Numbered from the stretch's first letter, positions 11,556 to 23,894 are shown. The stretch: DNA of 64,000 nt from Corella eumyota (GCA_963082875.1 OY720097.1:22328501-22392500); one strand, 5' to 3'. Program-made: numbers and translations. The notes: generated from the letters alone by a model not told the origin.

Positions 11556-12402
11556 TATAATGGTTGCCAGAAGATTCGGCCGTGAGAAGGTTCGGCCTGT
11601 AAAAAACGGCGGGGAGTCGTCGACGAAATTGCCGCGTAAAATGTCAGCTTAAGATCATATTTTACCGATATTCAAAATAAGATTTTGCAAAAACTAAAAT
11701 ACATAAAAAATAATAATCATTTGCGATAAATATTTATGTTAGTTTTTAAAATTTTTTTTTTTAATTTTAGTTTCAAAAACGTAATTTTAGAACGGATTAA
11801 AAACAAGTGCTTCTGACCTGCAAAATTTATTTTCGGCCTGTGAAATTTTGTATCTATCTGCGGGATATCCGTGACATAAAGCCCGCATATATACCTTTAA
11901 CGCAAGACCATATTTTCTCCTGTATTTAATCGGTTCTTAATTTAGTTTTTGATGTATAAATCCATAAAAAAAAACAGTTAAACTAAGATATATCCTAATT
12001 GTTAAAACCAAACAAAATATACTTATAGATTGTACATTTTGCAAAATTATAATTTAAATATCGGTCAAATATGGTCTTGCGTTAAAGTTATCCGCGGGCT
12101 AAAGGTATACTCTCCCGCAGTTTATTAAAAATTTCGCAGGCCGAAAGCACTAGTATTTAATCTATTTTAAAATTAGTTTTTGAAAAAAAAATCTTTAAAA
12201 AAATATTTCATACCCTTACATAGTTAATAACGTAACAACCAATTAAAACTATTGTATATACGGTATTTTTTGCAAAAAATTATTTAGAATATTGGTAAAA
12301 TATGGTCTTACTCTGACGTTGTACACGGGAATTTCGTCGCCGACTCCCCGCCATATTTTTGCAGGCCGAATCTTCTGGCCGAATCGTCTTAGCCCCATTA
12401 TA
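11556..12402. mobile_element. Nested foldback / MITE-like DNA element
   Basis: About 847 bp with long inverted ends. The left end reads TATAATGG...AGATTCGGCC and the right end, reversed, reads TATAATGG...CGATTCGGCC. Both continue into GGCGGGGAGTCG(T/G)CGACGAAATT and then into sequence containing a copy of AAATATGGTCTT or its relatives. Inside is a second, independent inverted pair (about 11800-11920 against 12060-12165), marked by GCGGGCT/AGCCCGC, a CGCAAGACCATATTT motif and GGCCGAAA/TTTCGGCC. The element is therefore a hairpin within a hairpin. It has no open frame and is presumably moved in trans. GC-rich arms in AT-rich surroundings make it stand out. The superfamily was not assigned, and target duplications are unclear beyond a possible TA. 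Confidence 0.75.
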
Positions 12403-14053
12403 AAAGTATATTATACAGAAAAATCTTTGTTAAAAAAATTCTAATTATATTTTTATTGTTTTTAAAAACCGTTTAAGCGACATAAAACATATGTAATAGG
12501 GTTTACAAAACACCTTTCTACTAATAGTTTAAATATTAGTATACAAGACATTGCACTAATTACGTTAAATCTAGTTTTAACTAAGACAACAAACTAACTG
12601 ATATTATAAGCCTAGCACTAGCGTATGTTAAGCCAACTGTAAAGTTTTAAAGCCTAAACATCAAGTTTAGTTTGGGAGTAATAGAAAATACACTAAGCAT
12701 GAAGTGACGTCATAAAGTTTACGGTTTTATTCACAACAAAACGAAATGTAACTTGCCTACAGTTTGCTTTTAGGCTATCATTTTTACTCCCAGGTTGTAA
12801 ACCCTTACAGTAATAAGTTAAAAGCTTTATATTCAGATTCTTTAAAGCTTTATATTCAGACTCTTGTACTTTAAACTAATCATTCCTTACACAAAATTAA
12901 GATATTAAATGTTTTTATTATTAACTGCTTAATATTAACCAATTAACGTTACTTATAAATGAGCATTGTAAAACATGGATGCCTATTTGTTCTTTAAAAT
13001 ATTTTGTTTTATCCTAATTAAACTAAGTTAATAAATATTTAATCAACTATTTAATTTGTTACGTTCGTATACAAAAAATTAACACCTAACATGTTTACCT
13101 AAAACTATCGGAAACTTGATAGTGACGTCACTGCAAGAGCTTATGACGTGATAACATTCACTTTCTCCAATATCCCAAACCAAACAACTAAATTTAGCGC
13201 CGGATTTACGCGACTTAAAGCTGCCACCTTAGAGTCTAGTTAAATTAAAACAATAACCGCAAGGTCGCAGTAAGGAGTAAATTTGTAAAAAATATAGCGA
13301 TGTCATCAGATTGCGAGCCGAAAGGTTTCCAGTTCAAACCTCAGCAATGCCACGCTATTTTCCTCGGATGTTAAACATTCTTGAATAAAATAAAAAAAGT
13401 GACTACCAAGTATATATTAGGTTACATAATCGATCGAAAATTTAAATTATATTAATTTAAGGGAAGTTTTTAAATACAAAATTAAAGAAAATATTTTGAA
13501 TAGAAACAAATATTTATTTTTTGAGTTGTTTGATCCGATTTATCTTTAATTGAAATTATTGTTGTTATAATTTTTGGAAGATTTTTAATGCTATTAATTA
13601 CAAAAAACACAAAATATGACCAACTAAGTTTAAAAATATAAACGGCAAAATAGCAACAACCAATGTGTTTATAGGCTTTAACATTTTAGGAAATTGCCTG
13701 TAATTTAAACCGTTTCGTAAGTTTATAGTAAACATATTTAGTTTTAACAACATACCTTGGCAAGGCAACTATCTTGATGCTAGATCAAGTTTTGGCTTAT
13801 ATTGTTTTAATCCACATATCTTAATAACTTGGTTTAGATTAAATATTAAATATCTAATATATTCAAAATTCTATATTTAATAAAACAACAATATTATAAA
13901 TGTTTGTAATATATAATGTAAATATCACAGCTGTTTTACCGCACTAGTTTACCTTACAATTGGTGGTTAATGTAGTTTTATTCTAAAACGTTTGTTCAAT
14001 AGTACATGTTAGCATGTTAATTTCTTAAAACACACGACTTGCAAAGTGTATGA
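12403..14053. other. Intergenic DNA, nothing assigned
   Basis: About 1.65 kb of AT-rich DNA with no coding frame on either strand. Three CRE-like TGACGT sites lie at about 12703, 13122 and 13144. AGTTCAAACCT near 13331 resembles a pol III B box but no A box or tRNA fold could be supported. Confidence 0.6.
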
Positions 14054-15049
14054 AAGCAAAGCGAGCCAACTATGTGCTAAAACTTAAGCAAACAAGATTG
14101 GAATTATGCACAGTAAAGCATAGCGATTGAGGCTATATTCTACTTTGGGCACAAGTGTTTAACGCAAAATTTATTTTTACGCTGCTATTGCGTTTTAATA
14201 GACTACGGAATGTTAAATTTATTCAAATATTTAACAAATTTGTTATAATTATTTAAGTTAAAAACATTTAAGACACAGAATGACTTATATCAAGTATTGT
14301 TTAATATCTAGTAGTTTATTATAACAACTCAACTATTCTAAAATATTTTACGACAATATTCAGTGTATTTCTGTTTAATAAAAGTTTATTAATTAATTTT
14401 TAAGTTTAATTAAAAAAATCGTTAGTAATTTTTACAAGTAAAATAAAAATTATAAATTCAAAGCTTTTTAAAAACAAGTTGTTTAGTTAAATTCAAATAA
14501 AAACATAACAAAAAATGTAAATTTTATAAATTCTGGGATGTGACTTTTTGTTAATGTTGTTATAAGTCAATTAAACATTGTGACGGTTTTTAAATTAATT
14601 ATTACGCTACATTTGAAGATTATTTAAAGTCAAAGATAGTTAAATGAGATAACAATTCCAATTGTTTAACCAACAAACTACTATAGAATATTAATTACAT
14701 TTTAATAATTTGCAGTATTTAAATGAAAATTTACATTTAATTAAGTTTACAATATAATATCATGAAATATTATTATTAAGTGAAATTTGTAAGATTTAAG
14801 AAAAACATGAAATTATGCACTAAAATATATACTCAAAAATAAAACATGTTTAAAGTTTTTTAAAAATATTTTCAGAAATAATATTCACAACAAAGTTAAA
14901 CAACAATACACTAAAAATATTATTGTTCCACAAATATAATGTTTTAAAGCACAAATTTGCATATCATAACTCATATTATTTAAAATCCGAAATTAGAAGA
15001 AAGGGAAAACAAGTATGATATAGAAGCAAACAATTTTTAGTTTAGCTTC
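14054..15049. repeat. 3' flank of gene 2, duplicate of 7851-8849
   Basis: Near-identical counterpart of the gene 1 3' flank. Differences are scattered substitutions and short indels; for example the AAAC after GTGCTAAAAC in copy 1 is missing here. The left breakpoint of this duplication is at about 14060, where AGCGAGCCAACTATG begins. No gene is seen inside. Confidence 0.85.
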
Positions 15050-17602
15050 TTATTTCTTTACAACAAACTTTAAAATAAATGGCATAGCATCACATTTTCC
15101 AATCCGATATTGGCAATATCTGATCATATTTTGATTGTTGCCAACTTGTTGAAAAATTTTAAAAGAAGTTTGGAAATCAGATAATGCTTCTTTATATTGA
15201 CCGAGCTTATATTTGCACTTTCCTATCCAATAATAACGATTCGCAACATCACTGCTCTTAGTTGGATCATCATCAATTTGTTGGTGGATTTCAAGTGAAG
15301 TTTGGAAGTCAGATATTGCTTCTTTATATTGACCGAGCTCATATTTGCAAATTCCAATCCAATAATGATCATCAGCAACATTACTGCTCTTAGTTGGATC
15401 GTCATCAATTTGTTGGTTGATTTCAAGTGAAGTTTGGAAATAGAACATTGCTTTTTTGTATTGACCGAGCTTATATTCGCACAATCCCATCCAATAATGA
15501 CAATCAGCAACATCACTGCTCTTAGTTGGATCGTCATCAATTTTTTGTTGAATTTCAAGTGAAGTTTGGAAATCAGATAATGCTTCTTTATATTGACCAA
15601 GCTTATATTTGCACAAACCAATCCAATAATGTTCGTAAGCAACAATCCTGCTCTTAGTAGGATTGTCATCAATTCGTTGGTAGATTTCAAGTGAAGTTTG
15701 GAAATCAGATAATGCTTCTTTATATTGACCGAGCTCATATTTGCACAAACCAATCCAATAATGTTCGTAAGCAACATTACTGCTCTTAGTTGGATCGTCA
15801 TCAATTAGTTGGTGGATTTCAAGTAAAGTTTGGAAATCAGGTAATGCTTCTTTATATTGACTGAGCTTATATTTGCAAATTCCAATCCAATAATGACAAA
15901 AAGCGATTTCATACTCCGAGTTGTTAGTAAACTCAGTTTTGCATATTTCCTGGTTCCACCATTTTATAGCAAAAGTATAAAAACCTAAAATATAACATAT
16001 CGCTGGAAACAAAAATAATCTAGTTTTTGCTATTTCATCAAGGTCGAACAAATTTTCTTGAAATTGATGAATTGTTAAAAAATATTCAACAAGGCTTTTT
16101 ATTCCAACTGTTTTATCTATAAATTTACTTTTCATTTCTGATTTTTGAACTGTATCGTCTTGTGATTTCATATCCATGTAAACTCTTAATCTTGTCTCAC
16201 ATGCAACAGCGATGGCAAATTTAAGATCGCAACCAATTTCTTCAGTTAATTTATTTTCTTGAATAAGACTTTCTAGAATATCAAAGCAACATGATTCTTT
16301 TATGCCATGAATTTTACCGATTGCTGAAACAAATAAAGTTGAACTTCTGTAAACCATTCTTTTAATGTTTAGTTTATTGCAATCCTGTAAATTACATAAT
16401 TGAGTTAAAACCTCAAAATCTTTTTTATTTTTATTTATTTGGTCTATTACTGAAATTTGATAATGCATTACATTTAATAAAGACATTTCCTTATCAACAA
16501 ATTTCCGAAATTGTTGGTATATTTGTTGATTTCCCGCAACAAAACATGACGTCATTAACATATCAGCCAAGTGGTAACCATTCTTTATATTTTTATCTGA
16601 CCCAATAAAACTTGCCATTTTGCTTACAGTTTGAATTAACTCAAGTGTAAATTGTTTGTTTGTAGTTTTCATTTGCCTTCCAAGTGGAGATTTACAAGCA
16701 TGTGGCATCATTCCATCAAAAGAAATGCCAAGGGGGGTGAGAGCATCGTAAAAGTTAAATTTAGTTGAATCTCCGCTATTTAAACTTGGAATATTAACAG
16801 CAGGAAGAATAGTTTCTCCAAGATTAATCAAAATAATTTGAAATATTACAGCAAACCACCTAAAGTATTCCTTTACTGCTTTGGGGATTTTTTTAAGAAA
16901 ATTCATTATATTATTATCCAAAACTATGACATTTTCAAAATCAGAGTAAGGAGTTATTTCCCTTCGTGAAAGTGATCCAAGTCCCACTAAAGCATATTCA
17001 CATGGGGGATTTCCCATTATTTCCTCACAAAACCTTGCAAGACGTTTCATAATTTTTGTATAATCTTCACTTATTATATTCTGCAGGTTGATTATAGCTT
17101 CAACTTTTTGAATTTTAAGTTTTGTAAATTCCTCGTTAGATATGTCTTCAGGAATCTGAGGAATGGTTTTAAGTATATCAATTACCTTGTTTCTCATTTC
17201 TGCAACATCTATGCCAATAACTACAGAGCAAAACATTAAATCTGCTTCTTGGTTTGCTGCATCTGCAACTTTAAGTAATTCAGAGCAAAATTGACGAAGA
17301 TCTTGTTTAATTTCTTCCACATTTTCAGGTTTTCTAACAATAGCTGCATTTAGTAAAGCTGCACTTTGAATTAATTTGATTTTGTTGGCATTTTTCAAAT
17401 ATTTTTTTGGGGACATTTGAACAAACTGAAACAATTTTTTTCCAAGTCTTGTTTTTTGATTGGGATTGTTATTTAAAACTTCAGTTTTGTAAATTAAACC
17501 AAGTTCATGGAAAAGTTTTGCAGATTGTTTTGGGAAATTTTCCTTTCCACTTTTGTCACAAATTTGTTTAAGTTGTTCAATAATCTCATCTTCTGTTTCC
17601 AT
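15050..17602 (-). CDS. Gene 2: nucleotidyltransferase-TPR repeat protein (850 aa)
   Basis: Same family as gene 1, 850 residues in one exon. The nucleotidyltransferase core lies at residues 203-230, with G209-S210 and D221/E223. The N-terminal linker (about residues 43-72, LGKKLFQFVQ...KKYLKN) is shared only with gene 3, as is the segment MNFLKKIPKAVKEY after the catalytic motif. Residues 123-131 (MFCSVVIGI) are shared only with gene 5. Six 44-residue TPR-like repeats start at H570. Repeats 3 and 4 (the one with HYWMGLCEYKLGQYKKAM) resemble repeats 2 and 3 of gene 1. The start ATG has a good context (ACAATGG). The 5' flank carries the shared palindrome but has lost a segment of about 37 bp that contains the TATA-like box in genes 3-5. 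Confidence 0.85.
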   Translation of the reverse strand: METEDEIIEQLKQICDKSGKENFPKQSAKLFHELGLIYKTEVLNNNPNQKTRLGKKLFQFVQMSPKKYLKNANKIKLIQSAALLNAAIVRKPENVEEIKQDLRQFCSELLKVADAANQEADLMFCSVVIGIDVAEMRNKVIDILKTIPQIPEDISNEEFTKLKIQKVEAIINLQNIISEDYTKIMKRLARFCEEIMGNPPCEYALVGLGSLSRREITPYSDFENVIVLDNNIMNFLKKIPKAVKEYFRWFAVIFQIILINLGETILPAVNIPSLNSGDSTKFNFYDALTPLGISFDGMMPHACKSPLGRQMKTTNKQFTLELIQTVSKMASFIGSDKNIKNGYHLADMLMTSCFVAGNQQIYQQFRKFVDKEMSLLNVMHYQISVIDQINKNKKDFEVLTQLCNLQDCNKLNIKRMVYRSSTLFVSAIGKIHGIKESCCFDILESLIQENKLTEEIGCDLKFAIAVACETRLRVYMDMKSQDDTVQKSEMKSKFIDKTVGIKSLVEYFLTIHQFQENLFDLDEIAKTRLFLFPAICYILGFYTFAIKWWNQEICKTEFTNNSEYEIAFCHYWIGICKYKLSQYKEALPDFQTLLEIHQLIDDDPTKSSNVAYEHYWIGLCKYELGQYKEALSDFQTSLEIYQRIDDNPTKSRIVAYEHYWIGLCKYKLGQYKEALSDFQTSLEIQQKIDDDPTKSSDVADCHYWMGLCEYKLGQYKKAMFYFQTSLEINQQIDDDPTKSSNVADDHYWIGICKYELGQYKEAISDFQTSLEIHQQIDDDPTKSSDVANRYYWIGKCKYKLGQYKEALSDFQTSFKIFQQVGNNQNMIRYCQYRIGKCDAMPFILKFVVKK

Positions 17603-17867
17603 TGTTTTAAGGTAAATGTATTTGCTTTCAAGTAAAATATTGAAAGTTTAAAATCTGATTTGTTAAACCAAAAAAAAATGTTTATTTGCCAAAACAGCAA
17701 GAACTTTTCTGTGCAGATTTAAGCAATTAAAAATAAAATATTTTTGTAATCCTATCTAAGATAAGATTACAAAACCTTTCCTAATAACAGTAAAATTTAA
17801 TATGTTGTCGATAGTATAACATAAGTTTTATTTAAACTAACACATTACTAGCAACACAAAACCAGAA
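17603..17867 (-). promoter_or_regulatory. 5' flank of gene 2, lacking the TATA-like segment
   Basis: Homologous to the 5' flanks of genes 3-5. On the minus strand an acceptor-like CTGCACAG lies about 110 nt before the ATG, which could be a spliced-leader trans-splice site (common in Ciona) or simply 5' UTR. At 17746-17770 there is an imperfect palindrome, GTAATCCTATCT then AAGATAAGATTAC, holding back-to-back GATA-factor-like sites. Compared with gene 3, about 37 bp between GATTTA and AGCAATT (junction near 17720) are missing, including the TTATAAAATAAG box. Confidence 0.4.
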
Positions 17868-18843
17868 TTCTTTGCTATTACCTGGCTTAAATTATCGTAC
17901 GTTAAATAAAACTCAATGAAATGTTTTAGGAAGAGAAAGCTTTTGTTTGTTGCTCAGTGTGGCTAGGTTACTTGTGTCTGATGTAATTTAATATCTCCAC
18001 TGTAAGCTATATACCAGTTAAAAACAAGAGAAATGAACAGAATTTACTGTCACAGTTAATTTCATTATATTTTCATCAACTTTTAACCCTTTTAACTTAA
18101 CAGTTAAACAAAAACAACATAATTTTACAACTGGCGATTTAATTAAATAAATACTAGGATTTACTTGTTAAAAAAACACTTTTTAAAAACATATTTAACA
18201 AAAAGTGAGCTATATAATTTTACCATGAATTTACCACGACAGTTAATTTTAGCGTATGTTAATTAACCTTTAACTCTGTTTTAAAAACCCTGATAAAACC
18301 ACCTAATTTTACCACTGCCATTTATTCAAATAATTTGATCAACTTTTTAATTAAATCACTTTTTAAAAACATATACAAAATAATGTAAGCTTAGAAATAT
18401 AACAAAACCACCATTGTCAGTTTTTTTAAGAAAGAAATACTAAAATAAAAGTGATAAAAAAATAACACATTAACAAAAAATACAAAACACAACATTACGG
18501 TCTTATAAATAAAAATAGCAAATTTATTTTACCTGCCACTCACAGAAAATCAATTAACTGGTTAAATTTAAGAATTTCCCATTTCTTAACTTAAACGTTA
18601 AACAAAACCACATAATTTTACAACTGGCGATTTAATTAAATAAATACTTGAACTGACTTGTTAAAAAAACACTTTTTAAAAACATATCTAACAAAAAGTA
18701 TGCTACATAATGTAAAACAGAAACTCTGTCAGTTTTTCTAATAAGAAATACAAAAATAAAGTGTTATACATGTTAACCACTTAACCATAACACAATATCA
18801 CCGTTTTACAAATAAAAATATCAACTTTATATTAACCGTTATT

Positions 18844-19826
18844 TAGGGATGTGCCAAAAACCTCGGCTTGTACAAGCATCTTAATTTTAAAAAAGCTCGG
18901 ACGAGCAATACGAGCTTTTGAATAGCGAAAATAAATACCTAAGTGACCTTTCGGTACGTAACGCAAAACGTCCAGGAAAAATGCATAAATTTTTGTTGTG
19001 GACACGATTTTTTACCATTTTTTTAAATTATTTGAATTAAAATTATTACCGCTGCAAGCTTGCTATAGATAAATTATTTAAGATTATATTGCTTTATTCA
19101 AAGAAGCGATTTAAAATCGTTAGAACGTACGGTGAAACGTCAAACTTTACCGGTTTTAAGAAAATTAAAATAGGCTGAACTTGGGTTAGCGGTGTGCTTT
19201 GTATTAAAATGCGAAAATTTACTTAAGCTCACGTAAATTCACATGAATAAATGTAAGTATTTCGATATGCTCAGGAGTTAACTGGTTACGAAGCGGGCTA
19301 GCAATAGCTTTCGCTGTACTAAAAAGTCTTTCAATTTGGGTTTAGTGACCATGCCATAACATACTTAAAATCGTTATGTAAACATTAATACTTTTGGCAT
19401 GTTTTAAATCATTAAATTGATTTTGTCATTTTTTCCGTCGCATTGTTGTAATATTAATTGTATATCGTATTTATTATTTACTTTTATCAATGTGCGAAAA
19501 ACCTAAATAAAAAAAAATAAAAACACTTGTTGGTGGCGTGAAAACAATTGAATAGCAACGTCATATCTCGCGTGATATAATAAAACCATGGAGATACTAA
19601 TATGTATATAACGACGAACTTTTGCAGTGTGAATTATAAAACTATTGCATTTAAAAAGTTATAACACTGCACGGCGTTTGATTTGCATTATAATTTACCG
19701 AAAAAATTAATTAAGTTGATAATGCTCGGATAATTTAACGTGAAAGCTCGGCAAAAACCGAGCCTTTAAAAACGCCTCGGCTAGTACACGAGTACGACCC
19801 CGAGCACTCGGCTCGACACATCCCTA
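18844..19826 (-). mobile_element. hAT transposon copy 1, long form
   Basis: Ends are TAGGGATGTGCC and, reversed, TAGGGATGTGTCGAGCC. They are flanked by CCGTTATT and CTGTTATC, an eroded 8-bp target duplication typical of hAT elements. Minus-strand 19219-19335 translates to IERLFSTAKAIASPLRNQL...PEHIEILTFI...NLRELK and a stop. This is the C-terminal dimerisation domain (hATC) of a hAT transposase. The rest of the transposase is gone, so the element is non-autonomous. Confidence 0.85.
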
Positions 19827-20003
19827 CTGTTATCCAAAGAAAATCGATTAACTGGTTAACTACACACAAGTAACAAATATAGTCTTGCTATTACCTGACA
19901 TAAAATATTCTCTGTTGAATAAAATTCGATGGAATTTTCTAAAAATAAAAATCTTTGTTTGTTGCTCGGCGTTACTAGGTTACTCGTGTCTGATGTCACT
20001 TGA

Positions 20004-20280
20004 TATCCCTACTGTAAACTATATGTCAGTTAAAAACAAGAGAACTAAAGATCTCTACTGTAAACTATATACCAGTTAAAAACAAGGGAACTAAAGATCT
20101 CTACTGTAAACTATATACCAGTTAAAAACAAGTAAACTAAAGATCTCTACTGTAAACTATATACCAGTTAAAAACAAGAGAACTAAAGATCTCTACTGTA
20201 AACTATATACCAGTTAAAAACAAGAGAACTAAAGATCTCTACTGTAAACTATATACCAGTTAAAAACAAGGGAACTAAAA
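20004..20280. repeat. 46-bp minisatellite, 6 units
   Basis: Unit GATCTCTACTGTAAACTATA followed by TACCAGTTAAAAACAAGAGA and ACTAAA, 46 bp. The variable position is AAGAGAACT, AAGGGAACT or AAGTAAACT. Confidence 0.95.
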
Positions 20281-20899
20281 AAAATTTACCACGACAGTTA
20301 ATTTTAGGGTATGTTAATTAACCTTTAACTCTGTTTTAAAAACCCTGATAAAACGCCCAAATTTTACCAATGCGATTTATTCAAATAATTTGATCAACTT
20401 TTTAATTAAACCACTTTTTAAAAACATATACAAAATAAAATGAGCTTAAAAATATAACAAAACGACCATTGTCAGTTTTTTTAAGAAAGAAATACTAAAA
20501 TAAAAGTGATAATAAATATTAACAACTTAACCAAAATACAACATCACTGTCTTATAAATAAAAATACCAAATCTATTTTACCTGCCACTCACAGAAAATC
20601 TATTAACTGGTTATATTCAAGAATTTCCCATTTCTTAACTTAAACGTTAAACAAAACGACATAATTTTACAACTGGCGATTTAATTAAAAAAATACTTGA
20701 ATTTACTTGTTAAAAAAAATCTTTTTAAAAACATATTTAACAAAAAGTAAGCTACATAATGTAAAACAGGAACTCTGTCAGTTTTACTAATAAGAAATAC
20801 AAAAATAGAGTGTTATAAATATTAACAACTTAACCAAAACACAAAATACAATATCACCGTTTTACAAATAAAAATATCAACTTCATATTAACCGTTATT

Positions 20900-21916
20900 T
20901 AGGGATGTGCCAAAAAGCTTGGCTTGTACGAGCATCTTAATTTTGAAAAATCTCGGCCGAGCAATACGAGTTTTTGAATAGCGAAAATAAATACCTAAGT
21001 GACCTTTCGGTACGTAACGCAAAACGTATGCCCGGAAAAATGCATAAATTTTTGTTGTGGACACGATTTTTTACAAATTTTTTTTTAATTATTTGAATTA
21101 AATGTTATACCGCTGCAAGCTTGCTATAGATAAATAATTTAAGATTAAAGAAGCGAATTAAAATAGTAGGGAACATGTGAAAAAGGCAAAACAAAGTTTA
21201 CCGGTTTTAAGAAAATTGAAATGGGCTGAACTTGGGTTAGTTGTGTACTTTGTATTAAAATGCGAAAATTCACTTAAGCTCACGTAAATTCACATGAATA
21301 AATGTAAGTATTTCGATATGCTCAGGAGTTAACTGGTTACGAAGCGGGCTATCAATACCTTCCGCTGTACTAAAAAGTCTTTCAATTTGGGTTTAGTGAC
21401 CATGCCATAACATACTTAAAATCTTTATGTAAACATTACTACTTTTGGCATGTTTTAAATCATTAAATTGATTTTGTCATTTTTTCCGTCGCATTGTTGT
21501 AATATTAATTGTATATCTTAATTGTGTATTTATTATTTACTTTTATCAATGTGCGAAAAAACAAAATAAAAACACTTGTTGGTGGCGTGACAACAATTGA
21601 ATAGCAACGTCATATCTCGCGTGATATAATAAAACCAAAGAGATACTAAAATGTATATGTTATATAGATAAATATACTAATATATTTATCGGTGAAACGA
21701 CGAATTTTCGCAGTGTGAATTATAAAACTATTGCATTTAAAAAGTTATAACACTACACGGCGTTTGACTTGCATTATAATTTACCGAAAAAAAAAATTAA
21801 TTTAGTTGATAATGCTCGGATAATTTAACGTGAAAGCTCGGCAAAAACCGAGCCTTTAAAAATGCCTCGGCTCGTACACGAGTACGACCCCGAGCACTCG
21901 GCTCGACACATCCCTA
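20900..21916 (-). mobile_element. hAT transposon copy 2, long form
   Basis: Same ends and insertion point as copy 1, with right flank CTTTTATC. It retains the hATC remnant (about 21270-21390, stop TGA instead of TAA) and the segment of about 250 bp (TTTGGGTTTAGTGACC...) that short copies lack. Confidence 0.85.
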
Positions 21917-22092
21917 CTTTTATCCAAAGAAAATCGATAAACTGGTTAACTACACACAAGTAACAAATATAGTCTTGCTATAACCTGACGTAAAATATTC
22001 TCTGTTGAATAAAATTCGATGGAATTTTCTAAAAATAAAAAGCTTTGTTTGTTGCTCGGCGTTACTAGGTTACTCGTGTCTAATGTTACTTG

Positions 22093-22233
22093 ATATCCCT
22101 ACTGTAAACTATATACCAGTTAAAAACAAGAGAACTAAAGATCTCTACTGTAAACTATATACCAGTTAAAAACAAGGGAACTAAAGATCTCTACTGTAAA
22201 CTATATACCAGTTAAAAACAAGGGAACTAAAAA
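22093..22233. repeat. 46-bp minisatellite, 3 units
   Basis: Three units of the same 46-bp sequence; the last two have the AAGGGAACT variant. Confidence 0.95.
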
Positions 22234-22859
22234 GAATTTACCACGACAGTTAATTTTAGGGTATGTTAATTAACCTTTAACTCTGTTTTAAAAACCCTGA
22301 TAAAACAACCTAATTTTACCAATGCCATTTATTCAAATAATTTGATCAACTTTTCAATTAAACCACTTTTTAAAAACATACATAAAATTAAATGAGCCTG
22401 AAAATATAACAAAACGACCATTGTCAGTTTTTTTAAGAAAGAAATACTAAAATAAAAGTGATAATAAATATTAACAACTTAACCAAAACGTAAAATACAA
22501 CATCACTGTCTTATAAATAAAAATAGCAAATTTATTTTACCTGCTACTCACAGAAAATCAATTAACTGGTTAAATTCAAGAATTTCCCATTTCTTAACTT
22601 AAACGTTAAACAAAACCACATAATTTTACAACTGGCAATTTAATTAAATAAATACTAAGACTGACTTGTTAAAAAAAACATTTTTTAAAAACATATTTAA
22701 CAAAAAGTGAGCTACATAATGTGAAACAGGAACTCTGTCAGTTTTTCTAATAAGAAACACAATAATAGAGTGTTATACATGTTAACAACTTAACCAAAAT
22801 ACAAAATACAATATCACCGTTTTACAAATAAAAATATCAACTTTATATTAACCGTTATT

Positions 22860-23718
22860 TAGGGATGTGCCAAAAAGCTTGGCTTGTACGAGGATCTTAA
22901 TTTTGAAAAAGCTCGGCCGAGCAATACGAGCTTTTGAATAGCGAAAATAAATACCTAAGTGACCTTTTTGTACGTAACGCAAAACGTCCGGGAAAATGCA
23001 TAAAATTTTGTTGTGGACACGATTTTTTACAAATTTTTTTTTAATTATTTGAATTAAATGTTATACCGCTGCATGTTTGCTATAGATAAATTATTTAAGA
23101 TTATATTCCTTTATTTTAAGAAGCGATTAAAAATCGTTAAAACGTACGGTGAAACGTCAAACTTTACCTGTTTTAAGAAAATTAAAATAGGCTGAACTTG
23201 GGTTAGTGGTGTGCTTTGTATTAAAATGCGAAAATTTACTTGAGCTTACGTAAATTCACATGAATAAATGTAAGCATTTCGATATGATCAGGAGTTAACT
23301 GGTTACGAAGCGGGCTAGCAATAGCTTCCGCTGTACTAAAAAGTCTTTCAATAAAAACACTTGTTGGCGGCGTGACAACAATTGAATAGCAACGTCATAT
23401 CTCGCGTGATATAATAAAACCATGGAGATACTAATATGTATATAATATATAGATAAATATACTAATATGTATATATTAGTAAATTTATCGGCGAAACGAC
23501 GAGTTTTCGCAGTGTAAATTATAAAACTATTATATTTAAAAAGTTATAACACTGCACGGCGTTTGACTTGCATTATAATTTACCGAAAAAAGAAAAAAAT
23601 TAATTTAGTTGATAATGCTCGGATAATTTAACATGAAAGCTCGGCAAAAACCGAGCCTTTAAAAATGCCTCGGCTAGTACACGAGTACGAGCCCGAGCAC
23701 TCGGCTCCACACATCCTA
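22860..23718 (-). mobile_element. hAT transposon copy 3, short form
   Basis: Short form: AAAAAGTCTTTCAAT joins directly to AAAAACACTTGTTGG. About 250 bp are deleted between short matching sequences, next to the hATC remnant. Confidence 0.85.
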
Positions 23719-23894
23719 CTGTTATCCAAAGAAAATCAATTAACTGGTTAACTACACACAAGTAACAAATATAGTCTTGCTATTACCTGTCATAAAATAT
23801 TCTCTGTTGTATAAAATTCGATGAAAATTTCTAAAAACAAAAAGCTTTGTTTGTTGCTCGGCGTTACTAGGTTACTCGTGTCTGATGTAACTTG

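Noticed and set aside
13283-13360. tRNA-like sequence with a B-box-like AGTTCAAACCT
   Set aside because: No A box, acceptor stem or cloverleaf could be drawn.
17494-17700. Short frame overlapping the start of gene 2 (also at genes 3, 4 and 5)
   Set aside because: Starts at TTG, reads the 5' leader and the gene in a shifted frame; the annotated ATG has a better context.
19885-20079. 64-codon plus-strand frame (MLLPDIKYSLL type), repeated through the arrays
   Set aside because: Non-ATG start; it runs from the conserved array segment into the 46-bp minisatellite and varies with it. No protein family recognised.
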